DNA of 53,292 bases, from positions 1-53,292 of the forward strand of contig REEU01000118.1 of NCBI GenBank assembly GCA_007694905.1, read 5' to 3'. The first letter of the stretch is position 1; every line of letters begins with the position of its first letter. Source of the DNA: Gammaproteobacteria bacterium (GTDB taxonomy: Bacteria; Pseudomonadota; Gammaproteobacteria; Pseudomonadales; Azotimanducaceae). A program made the translations under genes and the position numbers. The notes under the pieces were generated by a model that had not been told where the DNA came from, searched no databases, and worked only from the letters and a program-made list of their open reading frames with translations. Positions 34,301-41,905 of the stretch are shown here, piece after piece.

Positions 34301-35834
34301 GAACCACAACTCACTTGAACCCCGAAACCTGCGCGTACTCAGACGCGCTTGGCGAACAAGTTATAACATAACGGTGCTGACGGTGACCACCGCGCTGTGG
34401 GGGATGGCGCCCGCTGCGGCCTCTGTTCAGCCGACATCCTGCGAAGTCAGCCGCGCGCACTTCGACGCTGACGTGCACAAACAAGGTCAGCGGGATCCAC
34501 GCTATCACGCCACGGCATTCAGCCCCTGGCTGCGCAGTGACCGTTTCCTGCTCGACGCCCTGCAGCGCACCCTGGCCGCCGGACATGAACCGGCTCCGAT
34601 CCTGCAAGCCATGGCCGGGAAGGATCGACAGGCGGTGAACCGCGAGCTGTCCGCATTGGCTCCGGGTCACCCCCACCATGAACGAACGCTGGATGCGTGT
34701 CGCGAGGCCGAGGTGGCTGCATGGACATCCGCCCTCGCACAGGATGCGGGATTGCGCACCGAGATTGCCGCAGCGTCGATTCCCGATGCATACCGGGGCT
34801 GGCAGCGTGCACTGGGCGGCTACCTGTTCGCGCGACCGTTGCTGCGCCAGGGCGCGCAGAACTGGCGACTCGAGGAGCATCGACTGCAACGCGACACGTC
34901 CACCCCGGACGCACGGCTGCGCTGGCAACCACCCCCCGGACCAAAATGGGATCGGAGCGGAGTGGCCGGGCAGCTCGCCGAAGCGATGGCTGCGCATCCC
35001 CTCGGCTGGCCGTGGCCCGATGACGCCGTCCGGGACCAGCTCGCACAGCATTTTGCGCCCATCATCGAGAGCCCTTCGGATGCATCCGCGGACCGGATTG
35101 GCAGGCTCTACGGTTATCAGGGGCATCCCAGGGTCGATACACAGGCCCCCACGGCCTACGTGGAGACCAACCTGGTCCGACTCGGCGACGAAGTTCTGCT
35201 GCAGATCAGCTACGCGTTCTGGTTCCCGGAGCGAACGGCAACCGGGCCGCTGGATCCCTATGCGGGCCCCATCGACGGTCTGATCTGGCGTGTCACCGTG
35301 GATCCCAGCGGCCTACCACTGCTATGGGACAGCATCCACACCTGCGGCTGCTACTACACGCTGGTGCTGCCGCAGGATGCGCCCATCGTGTTCCATAATC
35401 CGGATCCCGCTGCGCAGGAAGATCCCCTTGTCCTGATCGGGCCCGTGGCCACGTCCCGGGTACGGCTCATGGCCAGCGCCGGCGACCACTTTCTGCGCTG
35501 GCCCAGGGCCGGCCCGCCGGACGTGGTGGAGCAGGGCGTGGAAACGCAGACGTATCGCCTGCGACCTTACGCTGAACTGCTCGCGCCCGGCCCAAGGCGT
35601 CCACCGTTTCGCAGCAACGGGCTTCTCAGCGGCACCTCACGCCTCGAGCGGTTGTTCCTGTTTCCAGCCGGCATCCCTGATCCGGGCGCCATGCGGGCGA
35701 ACGGGCACCACGCCACCGCATTTCTCGGCCGTCGTCATTTTGACGATCCGGAACTCGCCAGCGGCATGATCAGTAGGGCCCCGTCCGCGCTGGCGCGCTG
35801 GAAAGAGGGGTCCGGAGCCACGCTGCCGGAGTGA
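34299..35834 (+). CDS. Exported protein of unknown family
   Basis: A protein of about 511 residues that I do not recognise. The N-terminal region holds a signal peptide (RRAWRTSYNITVLTVTTALW then GMAPAAA), so it is probably periplasmic. The central domain contains PTAYVETNLVRLGDEVLLQI, SYAFWFPERTATGPLDPYAG and a striking WDSIHTCGCYYTLVLPQDAP, whose His and two Cys could bind a metal. A long helical N-terminal half has many His. The only good start upstream of the signal peptide is ATG 34299, which overlaps the MerC-like start codon on the other strand and lacks a ribosome site; GTG 34374 would remove the charged part of the signal. The Zur box lies within the first codons. Function unknown. 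Confidence 0.65.
   Translation: MNHNSLEPRNLRVLRRAWRTSYNITVLTVTTALWGMAPAAASVQPTSCEVSRAHFDADVHKQGQRDPRYHATAFSPWLRSDRFLLDALQRTLAAGHEPAPILQAMAGKDRQAVNRELSALAPGHPHHERTLDACREAEVAAWTSALAQDAGLRTEIAAASIPDAYRGWQRALGGYLFARPLLRQGAQNWRLEEHRLQRDTSTPDARLRWQPPPGPKWDRSGVAGQLAEAMAAHPLGWPWPDDAVRDQLAQHFAPIIESPSDASADRIGRLYGYQGHPRVDTQAPTAYVETNLVRLGDEVLLQISYAFWFPERTATGPLDPYAGPIDGLIWRVTVDPSGLPLLWDSIHTCGCYYTLVLPQDAPIVFHNPDPAAQEDPLVLIGPVATSRVRLMASAGDHFLRWPRAGPPDVVEQGVETQTYRLRPYAELLAPGPRRPPFRSNGLLSGTSRLERLFLFPAGIPDPGAMRANGHHATAFLGRRHFDDPELASGMISRAPSALARWKEGSGATLPE
34360..34372. promoter_or_regulatory. Zur box
   Basis: GTTATAACATAAC matches the central core of the proteobacterial Zur operator, GTTATA-N-TATAAC, at all but one position. 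It covers the -10 of the predicted leftward promoter of the MerC-like gene. A Zur-type regulator is encoded at 38116-38589, in the same neighbourhood. The consensus is from general knowledge; binding is inferred. Confidence 0.7.
34360..34389 (-). promoter_or_regulatory. Promoter of the MerC-like gene
   Basis: On the minus strand TGGTCA (34389-34384, 4 of 6) and TATAAC (34365-34360, 5 of 6) are 18 bp apart. Transcription would start near 34353, about 50 nt before the ATG at 34300. The -10 is inside the Zur box, the arrangement expected for repression when zinc is sufficient. Confidence 0.55.
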
Positions 35835-35864
35835 TCGCCGCGAAGTCATCGCCAGCTGTCGGGG

Positions 35865-35909
35865 CTTGTCTTGTCTTGGCTTGTCTTGGCTTGGCTTGGC
35901 TTGGCTTGC
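35865..35909. repeat. Pentanucleotide tandem repeat, nine units
   Basis: Nine consecutive 5-bp units CTTGT, CTTGT, CTTGG, CTTGT, CTTGG, CTTGG, CTTGG, CTTGG and CTTGC occupy the gap between the convergent unknown exported protein and the kinase gene, 31 bp past the stop of the former. Such short repeats can change number by slippage. As it is not inside a recognised gene, a phase-variation role is not shown. Confidence 0.85.
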
Positions 35910-35920
35910 GATCAATTTAA

Positions 35921-35936
35921 CATAATATAGATTATG
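35921..35936. promoter_or_regulatory. AT-rich palindrome between convergent genes
   Basis: CATAAT-ATAG-ATTATG is a perfect inverted repeat with 6-bp arms and a 4-nt spacer, in a 30-bp AT-rich island directly after the pentanucleotide tract. It does not fit the Zur core as well as 34360-34372. It ends 5 bp before the kinase stop codon. Protein binding or a cruciform is possible. Confidence 0.4.
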
Positions 35937-35940
35937 CGCT

Positions 35941-37503
35941 TTATCTGACGACAACGATACGCGCCCTGAGCGCCTCGATATCCACATCCTGTTCGTTTTC
36001 AACTTCCACCACCCAGGCGCCTTCCTCAGCCTCGGGCCGCTGAACCTGCCCCAGCTGGCCCATCAGGACCTCAGTGTCAGCCTCTGAGGGATCGTTACCG
36101 GCGCGCGCCCGATCACGCACGCGCCGTTCCAGCGTCGCCTGTCCAGCCGTCACTTCGAGAACCCCGACATCGATCCCGCGCCGCTGCGCCAGCGCGATGA
36201 ATGGCAACCTCTGCGCAGCTGTCAGAAACGTGGCGTCCACGATCACACCGTGACCGCTGTCCAGGACGCTCGCAGCGATCTGCTGCAGCCTGACATAGGT
36301 CTGCTCGGAGGCTTGCGCACTGTAGATTCCGCTGCCCAGATCAGACTCCGAGCGTTCCTCCGGCCCCAGACCGAACAGCCGCTTACGCTCCACATCCGAG
36401 CGCACATGCACCAGACCGGCTGCCGCGGCGAGCCGCATCGCGACCCAGCTCTTGCCGCTCCCGGAGACGCCGCAAGTCAGCAACAGACGCGGCTCAGCCG
36501 GCCGCACCAGGTCATGCGCCTGCTTAAGATGCGTCCAAAAGTCGTCGTCTGCATCCTTTCGCGGCTGGCCGTCGAGCTGGTTTCGACGCAGCAGCGCGAC
36601 CTTCGCCCGAACCATGACCCGGTACAGGACGTAGAAACGCAGCACCGAAAGACCACGATAATCACCGCTGGAGGCCAGCCAGGCATTGAGGCACCACCAA
36701 CTTAGATCATTTCGACCTTTTGCATCTAAATCCATGAAAAGAAATGCAATATCATTAACCACATCGATCCAGCGCAAGGCCGGAGAGAACTCGATGCAGT
36801 CGAAGGCACGAATGCCTTCAGGCAGTCGCGTCAGGTTGGCAAGATGGAGGTCACCGTGGCCTTCGCGGATGAAGCCGCCCGCCCTGCGGGCCTGGAACTC
36901 CTCTCGCAGGCTGCCGGCCCAGGACGCGCTGATGCGTTCCAGCGCATCGAGTCGCTCGGCTGCGGACGCGTCCTCGAGGGCAGCTCGGATCTGAGTGAAG
37001 TTTTCTCCCACCGGCGCCCATACCGCCTCTGGCATGCCGAAGTCGTCGCCGCTTTCCGCACGCGGCGCCTGCTCCTGGAAGGCCGCGACCTCCCGGCCGA
37101 CGGCCACCATGTCCTCGGGAGTGAGCATACCCGCCGCCAACTCCCGATCGAGTTGCCGTGCCTGCTCGAACTGCCGCATGCGAACGGCGACCTCGAGCAG
37201 CGGGCCGGTCCCGTCGATCCGCGGCGCATCGACCGTTCCGGTGATACGCACCACGCCGAGGTAGAGCTCCGGCGCGAAGCGACGGTTGAGACGAACTTCC
37301 TCATGGGCGTAGTGGTCGCGCCGTGCCAGCGTGCTGAAGTCAAGAAAGCCCAGATCCACCGGCTTGCGAATCTTGTAGGCTTCCTCACCCGTCAGCAGCA
37401 CCCAGGAGATGTGAGTCTCCACCCGCTCCACCGCTGTCACCTCGAAGGGCCAGCACTCCGGCCGCTCGAGTGACTCGATCAAACGCAGGCTGTGTTCGAG
37501 CAT
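35941..37503 (-). CDS. Aminoglycoside-phosphotransferase-like / AAA kinase fusion
   Basis: A 520-residue two-domain protein. The N-terminal 330 residues resemble APH-type kinases, with YKIRKPVDLGFLDFSTLARR and the catalytic-loop-like REGHGDLHLANLTRLPEGIR followed by FDCIEF. The C-terminal 180 residues are a P-loop kinase with LLLTCGVSGSGKSWVAMRLA, RSDVERKRL, and VIVDATFLTAAQRLPFIALA, as in gluconate- or zeta-toxin-like kinases. Fusions with exactly this order are widespread in Proteobacteria and mostly uncharacterised; an antibiotic-resistance role should not be assumed. The stretch around 36700-36770 is unusually AT-rich. Divergent from the DUF3299 gene, 70 bp between starts. Confidence 0.85.
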   Translation of the reverse strand: MLEHSLRLIESLERPECWPFEVTAVERVETHISWVLLTGEEAYKIRKPVDLGFLDFSTLARRDHYAHEEVRLNRRFAPELYLGVVRITGTVDAPRIDGTGPLLEVAVRMRQFEQARQLDRELAAGMLTPEDMVAVGREVAAFQEQAPRAESGDDFGMPEAVWAPVGENFTQIRAALEDASAAERLDALERISASWAGSLREEFQARRAGGFIREGHGDLHLANLTRLPEGIRAFDCIEFSPALRWIDVVNDIAFLFMDLDAKGRNDLSWWCLNAWLASSGDYRGLSVLRFYVLYRVMVRAKVALLRRNQLDGQPRKDADDDFWTHLKQAHDLVRPAEPRLLLTCGVSGSGKSWVAMRLAAAAGLVHVRSDVERKRLFGLGPEERSESDLGSGIYSAQASEQTYVRLQQIAASVLDSGHGVIVDATFLTAAQRLPFIALAQRRGIDVGVLEVTAGQATLERRVRDRARAGNDPSEADTEVLMGQLGQVQRPEAEEGAWVVEVENEQDVDIEALRARIVVVR

Positions 37504-37573
37504 CCATGGTTCTCCATCGTGTCATTCGAGTCTGCCACACTCCCCATGAGAGAATGTTGGCAGGAGGTTGTCG

Positions 37574-38086
37574 ATGTCGACGAACATCATGGGCGCCGCA
37601 GTGCTTTTATGCGCGCTCCTACTTGCCAGCCCGGCGTCTACAGAGGTCCGCACGTTGCGCTGGCCGGACCTGATGCCCGCTCACCTCGCAGAGACGCCCA
37701 TACGTCCTCCAGTCGTGGATCATGACGGTCCTGCCGCGCTGGAGCAGTTTTCACCCTGGGGTGACCTGCCCATCGAGGACATGCTGGTGGGCGAACTGGA
37801 CGGGCAGCAGGTGCGGCTCGCGGGCTACATCGTGCCCTTGGGCCTGAATGCCGCCCAGCGTATCGACGAATTCCTGCTGGTCCCTTACTTTGGTGCTTGT
37901 ATTCACGTACCGCCGCCTCCACCCAATCAAGTGGTGCATGTCACATCCAGCGAGGGTCTCGATCCGGCGCGCATGCACATGGCCTGGGTTATCGAAGGTG
38001 CCATGAAGGTATCCACACGCCGCAGTCCGCTTGCAGACGCCGGCTACACCATCGACGCTCAGCAGATTAAACTCTTCGGACGCTGA
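37574..38086 (+). CDS. DUF3299 exported protein
   Basis: A 170-residue protein with a signal peptide (MSTNIMGAAVLLCALLLASP, cleaved near ASPAST) and the DUF3299 core: GQQVRLAGYIVPLGLNAAQR, then EFLLVPYFGACIHVPPPPPN and VVHV. The motif Tyr-Phe-Gly-Ala-Cys-Ile-His-Val-Pro-Pro is diagnostic. Members are often in zinc-dependent regulons; a role in periplasmic metal handling is inferred from context here. AGGAGG (37562-37567) lies six bases before ATG 37574; a TTG at 37568 overlaps it and is less likely. The zur-type gene is 29 nt downstream, so they are probably co-transcribed. Confidence 0.85.
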   Translation: MSTNIMGAAVLLCALLLASPASTEVRTLRWPDLMPAHLAETPIRPPVVDHDGPAALEQFSPWGDLPIEDMLVGELDGQQVRLAGYIVPLGLNAAQRIDEFLLVPYFGACIHVPPPPPNQVVHVTSSEGLDPARMHMAWVIEGAMKVSTRRSPLADAGYTIDAQQIKLFGR

Positions 38087-38115
38087 CCTCGCGGTCGCGC
38101 GAAGCAGGAGAACCC

Positions 38116-38589
38116 ATGCAGTCCCAGCCGGAACACGATCACGACCACGATGCCTGTATCGCTGATGCCCTCGACGCGGCGGAAACGATCTGCGCCGATC
38201 GCAACGCACGCCTGACCCCGAACCGCCGTCGCGTGCTGGAGCTGATCTGGGACAGCCACGGCGTCGTCAGCGCCTATGACATTCTGGCGGAACTGCAGAA
38301 AGAAGACCCTTCGGCCAAGCCTCCAACCGTGTATCGGGCGCTGGATTTCCTCATGGGCCTCGGCCTGGTGCACCGCATCGAGTCCAACAATGGATTCACC
38401 CGCTGTGAGGCACCCCTGCGGCATCGTGTCTGTCAGTTCCTGATCTGCGATGGCTGCGGTCTCGTGGAGGAACTGCATTCGCGGCCCCTGTTCGATAACC
38501 TCGCGGCGCAGGCAACCGCTCTGGGTTTCCAGCCCGAGTATCAGACCGTGGAGGTTCACGGCCGCTGCGCCCGCTGCACATCCGCGTGA
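38116..38589 (+). CDS. zur: Fur-family regulator, Zur type
   Basis: A 157-residue winged-helix repressor that senses zinc. The DNA-binding domain has RLTPNRRRVLELIWDSHGVV, AYDILAELQKEDPSAKPPTV and YRALDFLMGLGLVHRIES. The dimerisation domain contains the structural-zinc CxxC pairs CDGC and CARC. The His-rich N-terminus (MQSQPEHDHDHDACIADALD) and the form of the C-terminus match Zur better than Fur, and the Zur box at 34360 supports this. A good AGGAG precedes the ATG. It likely represses the MerC-like gene when zinc is ample; no Zur box was found in front of its own operon. Confidence 0.85.
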   Translation: MQSQPEHDHDHDACIADALDAAETICADRNARLTPNRRRVLELIWDSHGVVSAYDILAELQKEDPSAKPPTVYRALDFLMGLGLVHRIESNNGFTRCEAPLRHRVCQFLICDGCGLVEELHSRPLFDNLAAQATALGFQPEYQTVEVHGRCARCTSA

Positions 38590-38666
38590 AACCCGTACTC
38601 ATGGCACCGTAGCAGTCGACAACCATCATTCACCGCTCGCGGCACCGGGCGCGACGAGGATCCTGC

Positions 38667-39551
38667 ATGCACATCGCCCGCTTCACGCCCGCTCAGGATG
38701 ACACCGCGCCACGTCTGGGTCTGGTGCTCGGAGATCACATCATCGATCTTGCAGCAGCGGCACCCGAATTGCCCGCGGATCTGGGCGCTCTGCTGGCTGC
38801 CGGAAGCGCAGCCCGGGAGCGGCTCGATGCAGTGGCGGCCAAGAGCGCCTTTGGCCTTCCCCTCGCCGACGTCCGGCTGCTGGCGCCGCTGCGTCCAGGC
38901 AAGTGTCTCGCCATTGGCCTGAATTATCGCAACCACGCCGAGGAAATGGGTAGTGCGCTGCCAAAGCATCCCATTGTCTTCACCAAGCAGGCCACAGCCA
39001 TCCAGCCTCCGTTCGGACCTGTCCACCTTCCGCGTGTCTCAGACCAACTGGATTACGAGGGGGAACTGGTGTGCGTGATCGGGCGACGCTGCCGTCATGT
39101 GCCTCGGGGTCGTGCGAGCGAGGTGATTGCAGGCTACTGCGTCGGCAATGACTTCAGCGTTCGCGACTGGCAGCGACGCACCGGCCAATTCACCATGGGA
39201 AAATCCTTCGACACGCACGCACCCTTCGGACCCTGGCTGGTGACGGCGGATGCCGTCGAGGACCCGCACGCACTGGACCTTGCGACCTACGTCAACGACG
39301 AGCTCAGACAGTCATCCAATACTGAGCAGCTGATCTTCGACTGTTACGATCTCATCACGCATCTTTCCCAGGCCTTCACCCTTGAGCCCGGCGACATCAT
39401 CTTCACCGGCACGCCGTCAGGCGTGGGCGCCGCAAGCACCCCGCCCCGTTTTCTCCATGCGGGTGATCGCGTCAGGGTGGAAATCGAAGGGCTCGGTGTG
39501 ATCGAGAACCGGATCGTCCCGGAGCCGGACTCGACTGCGTTCATCGACTGA
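38667..39551 (+). CDS. Fumarylacetoacetate hydrolase family protein
   Basis: A 294-residue protein of the FAH superfamily. KCLAIGLNYRNHAEEMG begins the catalytic domain. DQLDYEGELVCVIGRRCRHV carries the metal-binding Glu-x-Glu-type site, GYCVGNDFSVRDWQRRTGQF and KSFDTHAPFGPWLVTAD follow, and EPGDIIFTGTPSGVGAA ends the family pattern. Such enzymes hydrolyse or decarboxylate 1,3-diketo acids, often as 2-keto-4-pentenoate hydratase-like or acylpyruvate hydrolases in aromatic breakdown. The precise substrate is unknown. GAGGA precedes the ATG. The last 11 bp overlap the convergent monooxygenase gene. Confidence 0.9.
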   Translation: MHIARFTPAQDDTAPRLGLVLGDHIIDLAAAAPELPADLGALLAAGSAARERLDAVAAKSAFGLPLADVRLLAPLRPGKCLAIGLNYRNHAEEMGSALPKHPIVFTKQATAIQPPFGPVHLPRVSDQLDYEGELVCVIGRRCRHVPRGRASEVIAGYCVGNDFSVRDWQRRTGQFTMGKSFDTHAPFGPWLVTADAVEDPHALDLATYVNDELRQSSNTEQLIFDCYDLITHLSQAFTLEPGDIIFTGTPSGVGAASTPPRFLHAGDRVRVEIEGLGVIENRIVPEPDSTAFID

Positions 39552-40557
39552 CGACAGTCTCCGGCCGCAGCTCGAAGGCCTCGGCGAGCAGCGCATAGCT
39601 GCGCAGCCGCTGCTCGAATTCCGGCGTGATCGTGACCACCGACAATTCGTCCGCACCGGTTTCTGCGATCAGGCGGCTGAGACGCTCGTGCACCTGCTCG
39701 GGCGTCCCGAGAATCTGATGCCGGCTGCGGGGATCATCGCTGACGAAATCGGCCCCGAGTTCTGCCCGCGCCTCAGCCACGCTCGGCCAGGGCCCCGGTT
39801 CCTGCTGGCTCATCATGCGCCGCCGCCAGAGGTCCCGACACAGACCGAGATCGCGGGCCTCGGCTTCCGTTTCCGCGCATAGGACGAAGACGCCCAGACT
39901 GACCTTGGGCGCCGGCTGCGCTTCGGTGGGCTCGAATCGCTGCCGATAAAGTCGGGTCACGGCCACCGCTTCTTCCGGGGCGATGAAGTGGGCGAAGGAA
40001 AACGAGAGTCCAAGATGGGCAGCGAGCTGCGCGCTCTGATCCGTGGATCCGAGCAACCAGACCTCGGGATGATGATCTCCCGCAGGACTCACCTTGACCC
40101 GCGCCAGGGCTTCCGTTCTCGGCGCTTCGCCGCGCACCCAGTTCACCAGATCGGCCACCTTGACGCCGAAGTACTCCATGCCGATCTGATTACCGTAAGC
40201 AAGCGCTGCTGCGGTCAGGCCGTCGGAACCGGGCGCCCGCCCCAGACCCAGATCGATGCGGCCAGGAAACAGCGCCTCCAGCACCCGGAACGTTTCCGCC
40301 ACCTTATAGGGTGAGTAGTGCATGAGCATGACGCCACCGGAACCGACCCGTATGTGGTCGGTGGCAGCAGCAATGCGTGTGATGAGGATCTCAGGGGCAG
40401 CACCCATGAGGCCACTGGAATTGTGGTGCTCGGCCACCCAGTAACGATGGTAACCGAGCACCTCGGCATGTCTCGCCAGTTCGATGGACTCCGCCAGCGC
40501 CTGCTCGGGCGTTGCACCCGAGCGCAGCGGCGACTGGTCGAGAACCCCGAACCGCAT
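39541..40557 (-). CDS. LLM-class flavin-dependent oxidoreductase
   Basis: A 338-residue bacterial-luciferase-like protein. MRFGVLDQSPLRSGATPEQA, then GYHRYWVAEHHNSSGLMGAA and GSGGVMLMHYSPYKVAETFR with RIDLGLGRAPGSDG are the classical signatures of the luciferase-like monooxygenase family (FMNH2 or F420 cofactor). Members of this subgroup resemble the MsnO8/YhbW type. Substrate unknown. It follows the acyl-CoA dehydrogenase gene by 7 nt and is probably in the same operon. The ribosome site is poor, suggesting coupling to the upstream gene. Confidence 0.9.
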   Translation of the reverse strand: MRFGVLDQSPLRSGATPEQALAESIELARHAEVLGYHRYWVAEHHNSSGLMGAAPEILITRIAAATDHIRVGSGGVMLMHYSPYKVAETFRVLEALFPGRIDLGLGRAPGSDGLTAAALAYGNQIGMEYFGVKVADLVNWVRGEAPRTEALARVKVSPAGDHHPEVWLLGSTDQSAQLAAHLGLSFSFAHFIAPEEAVAVTRLYRQRFEPTEAQPAPKVSLGVFVLCAETEAEARDLGLCRDLWRRRMMSQQEPGPWPSVAEARAELGADFVSDDPRSRHQILGTPEQVHERLSRLIAETGADELSVVTITPEFEQRLRSYALLAEAFELRPETVVSR

Positions 40558-40564
40558 CGGGCCG

Positions 40565-41776
40565 TCAGAGCCCGAGGACGAGCTTCGCCATGATGTTGCG
40601 CTGAACCTCGTTGGAGCCAGCGTAGATCGACGATTTGCGCATGTTGAAGTAGCGCGGGGGTGCCTTATGGGACTCCCAGTCGAACACCGGCTCCTCGTTG
40701 AAGCCCGGCTCCGGCGGCGGGTGCAGGAACGGCAGGCCCTGGGGACCCACCGATTCCAGAGCAAGTTCCGTCACCTGCTGCTGCAGTTCGGTACCGCGGC
40801 ACTTCAGCATCGACGACTCGGGTCCGACGTTCTGCCCGGCGGCCAGCGCACCGAGAATGCGCAGCTCCGTGAACTCCATGGCGCGCACGGCAATTTCAGT
40901 TTCATTCACGCGGCGCCGGAAGTCGGGCTCCTCGATCAGCGGTTGGCCGTCACGCTCGTTGTTGCCCGCATAGACACGAATCCGGTTCAGGCTCGCCTGC
41001 AGACCAGGGGCATAGGCGTTGCCACGTTCGAACTCGAGCAGGTACTTGGCGTAGGTCCAGCCCTTGCCCTCCTCCCCAACGAGATTTGCAGCCGGCACCT
41101 TCACGTTCTCGAAAAAGACCGTGTTGATCTCCTGATAGCCCTTCGCAGGCTTGTCGATGGTAACGATGGGATCCACCGTGATGCCTTCGGACTTCATGTC
41201 GATAAGCAGGAAGGAGATGCCCTGCTGGGGCTTCTCTTCCTTGGAGGTGCGCACCAGACAGAAGATCCAGTCTGCGTGCTGGGCCAGGGTGGTCCAGGTC
41301 TTCGTGCCGTTGACGATGTAGTGATCGCCGTCCCGTTTGGCCTGGGTATTGAGGGATGCGAGGTCCGACCCGGAACCCGGCTCCGAGTAACCCTGACACC
41401 ACCAGACCTTCGAATCACGGATGTCAGGCAGGTATTGCTGCTTCTGCTCATCCGAGCCGAACTTCATGATCACCGGGGCGACCATGGTGACGCCGAACGG
41501 AAGCATGCGCGGCGCGCCGGCACGGCTCATTTCCAGGTCGAAGACGTACTTCTCCGTGGGACCCCAGTCGGGTCCACCCCACTCCTTCGGCCAGTTGGGA
41601 ACGGACCAGCCTTTCTTGGCGAGGCGCTGCTGCCAATCCATCTGCAGGCTCTTGGAGAGATGACCGGTGGGGCTGCGTTCCTGAACTTCCCGCATCTCCG
41701 CGGTGAGGTTCTCGGCGATCCAGTCACGTACTTCCTGCTGGAATGCCAAAGCTTCCTTCGAGAATTCGAGATTCAT
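40565..41776 (-). CDS. Acyl-CoA dehydrogenase
   Basis: A 403-residue FAD-dependent acyl-CoA dehydrogenase. LPFGVTMVAPVIMKFGSDEQ and WCQGYSEPGSGSDLASLNTQ are the N-terminal and beta-domain signatures, and the C-terminal part contains RNIMAKLVLGL. The long form with PPRYFNMRKSSIYAGSNEVQ is common among members linked to steroid or branched-chain acid catabolism (FadE type), but the substrate is not readable. CAGGAG lies in front of the ATG. Electrons would go to the ETF encoded at 15-17 kb. Followed at 7 nt by the LLM oxidoreductase gene. Confidence 0.93.
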   Translation of the reverse strand: MNLEFSKEALAFQQEVRDWIAENLTAEMREVQERSPTGHLSKSLQMDWQQRLAKKGWSVPNWPKEWGGPDWGPTEKYVFDLEMSRAGAPRMLPFGVTMVAPVIMKFGSDEQKQQYLPDIRDSKVWWCQGYSEPGSGSDLASLNTQAKRDGDHYIVNGTKTWTTLAQHADWIFCLVRTSKEEKPQQGISFLLIDMKSEGITVDPIVTIDKPAKGYQEINTVFFENVKVPAANLVGEEGKGWTYAKYLLEFERGNAYAPGLQASLNRIRVYAGNNERDGQPLIEEPDFRRRVNETEIAVRAMEFTELRILGALAAGQNVGPESSMLKCRGTELQQQVTELALESVGPQGLPFLHPPPEPGFNEEPVFDWESHKAPPRYFNMRKSSIYAGSNEVQRNIMAKLVLGL

Positions 41777-41905
41777 TGCGGCTCCTGTGTGGTGCGTGCT
41801 GCCGGTTGCGGCCGGGATATCGCCGCTGGGCCGGCAGAATTGGCCCGTCGCTGCCCGCGATTCAAGTATACGCTGCCCAGCCCTTCGGTGCTTGGCGACG
41901 GCCGC

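Noticed and set aside
32492-34318. A 608-codon rightward frame across the metallo-hydrolase and MerC-like genes
   Set aside because: It lies opposite two recognisable proteins, and its translation shows no family motif.
35921-35936. Second Zur box
   Set aside because: The palindrome CATAAT-ATAG-ATTATG does not contain the GTTATA-N-TATAAC core and is not in front of a gene; reported only as an AT-rich palindrome.
35637-36002. A leftward 121-codon frame through the pentanucleotide tract giving a Gln-Lys-Pro-rich repeat peptide
   Set aside because: It runs across the ends of two real genes and has no ribosome site; the repeat peptide is just the translated simple repeat.
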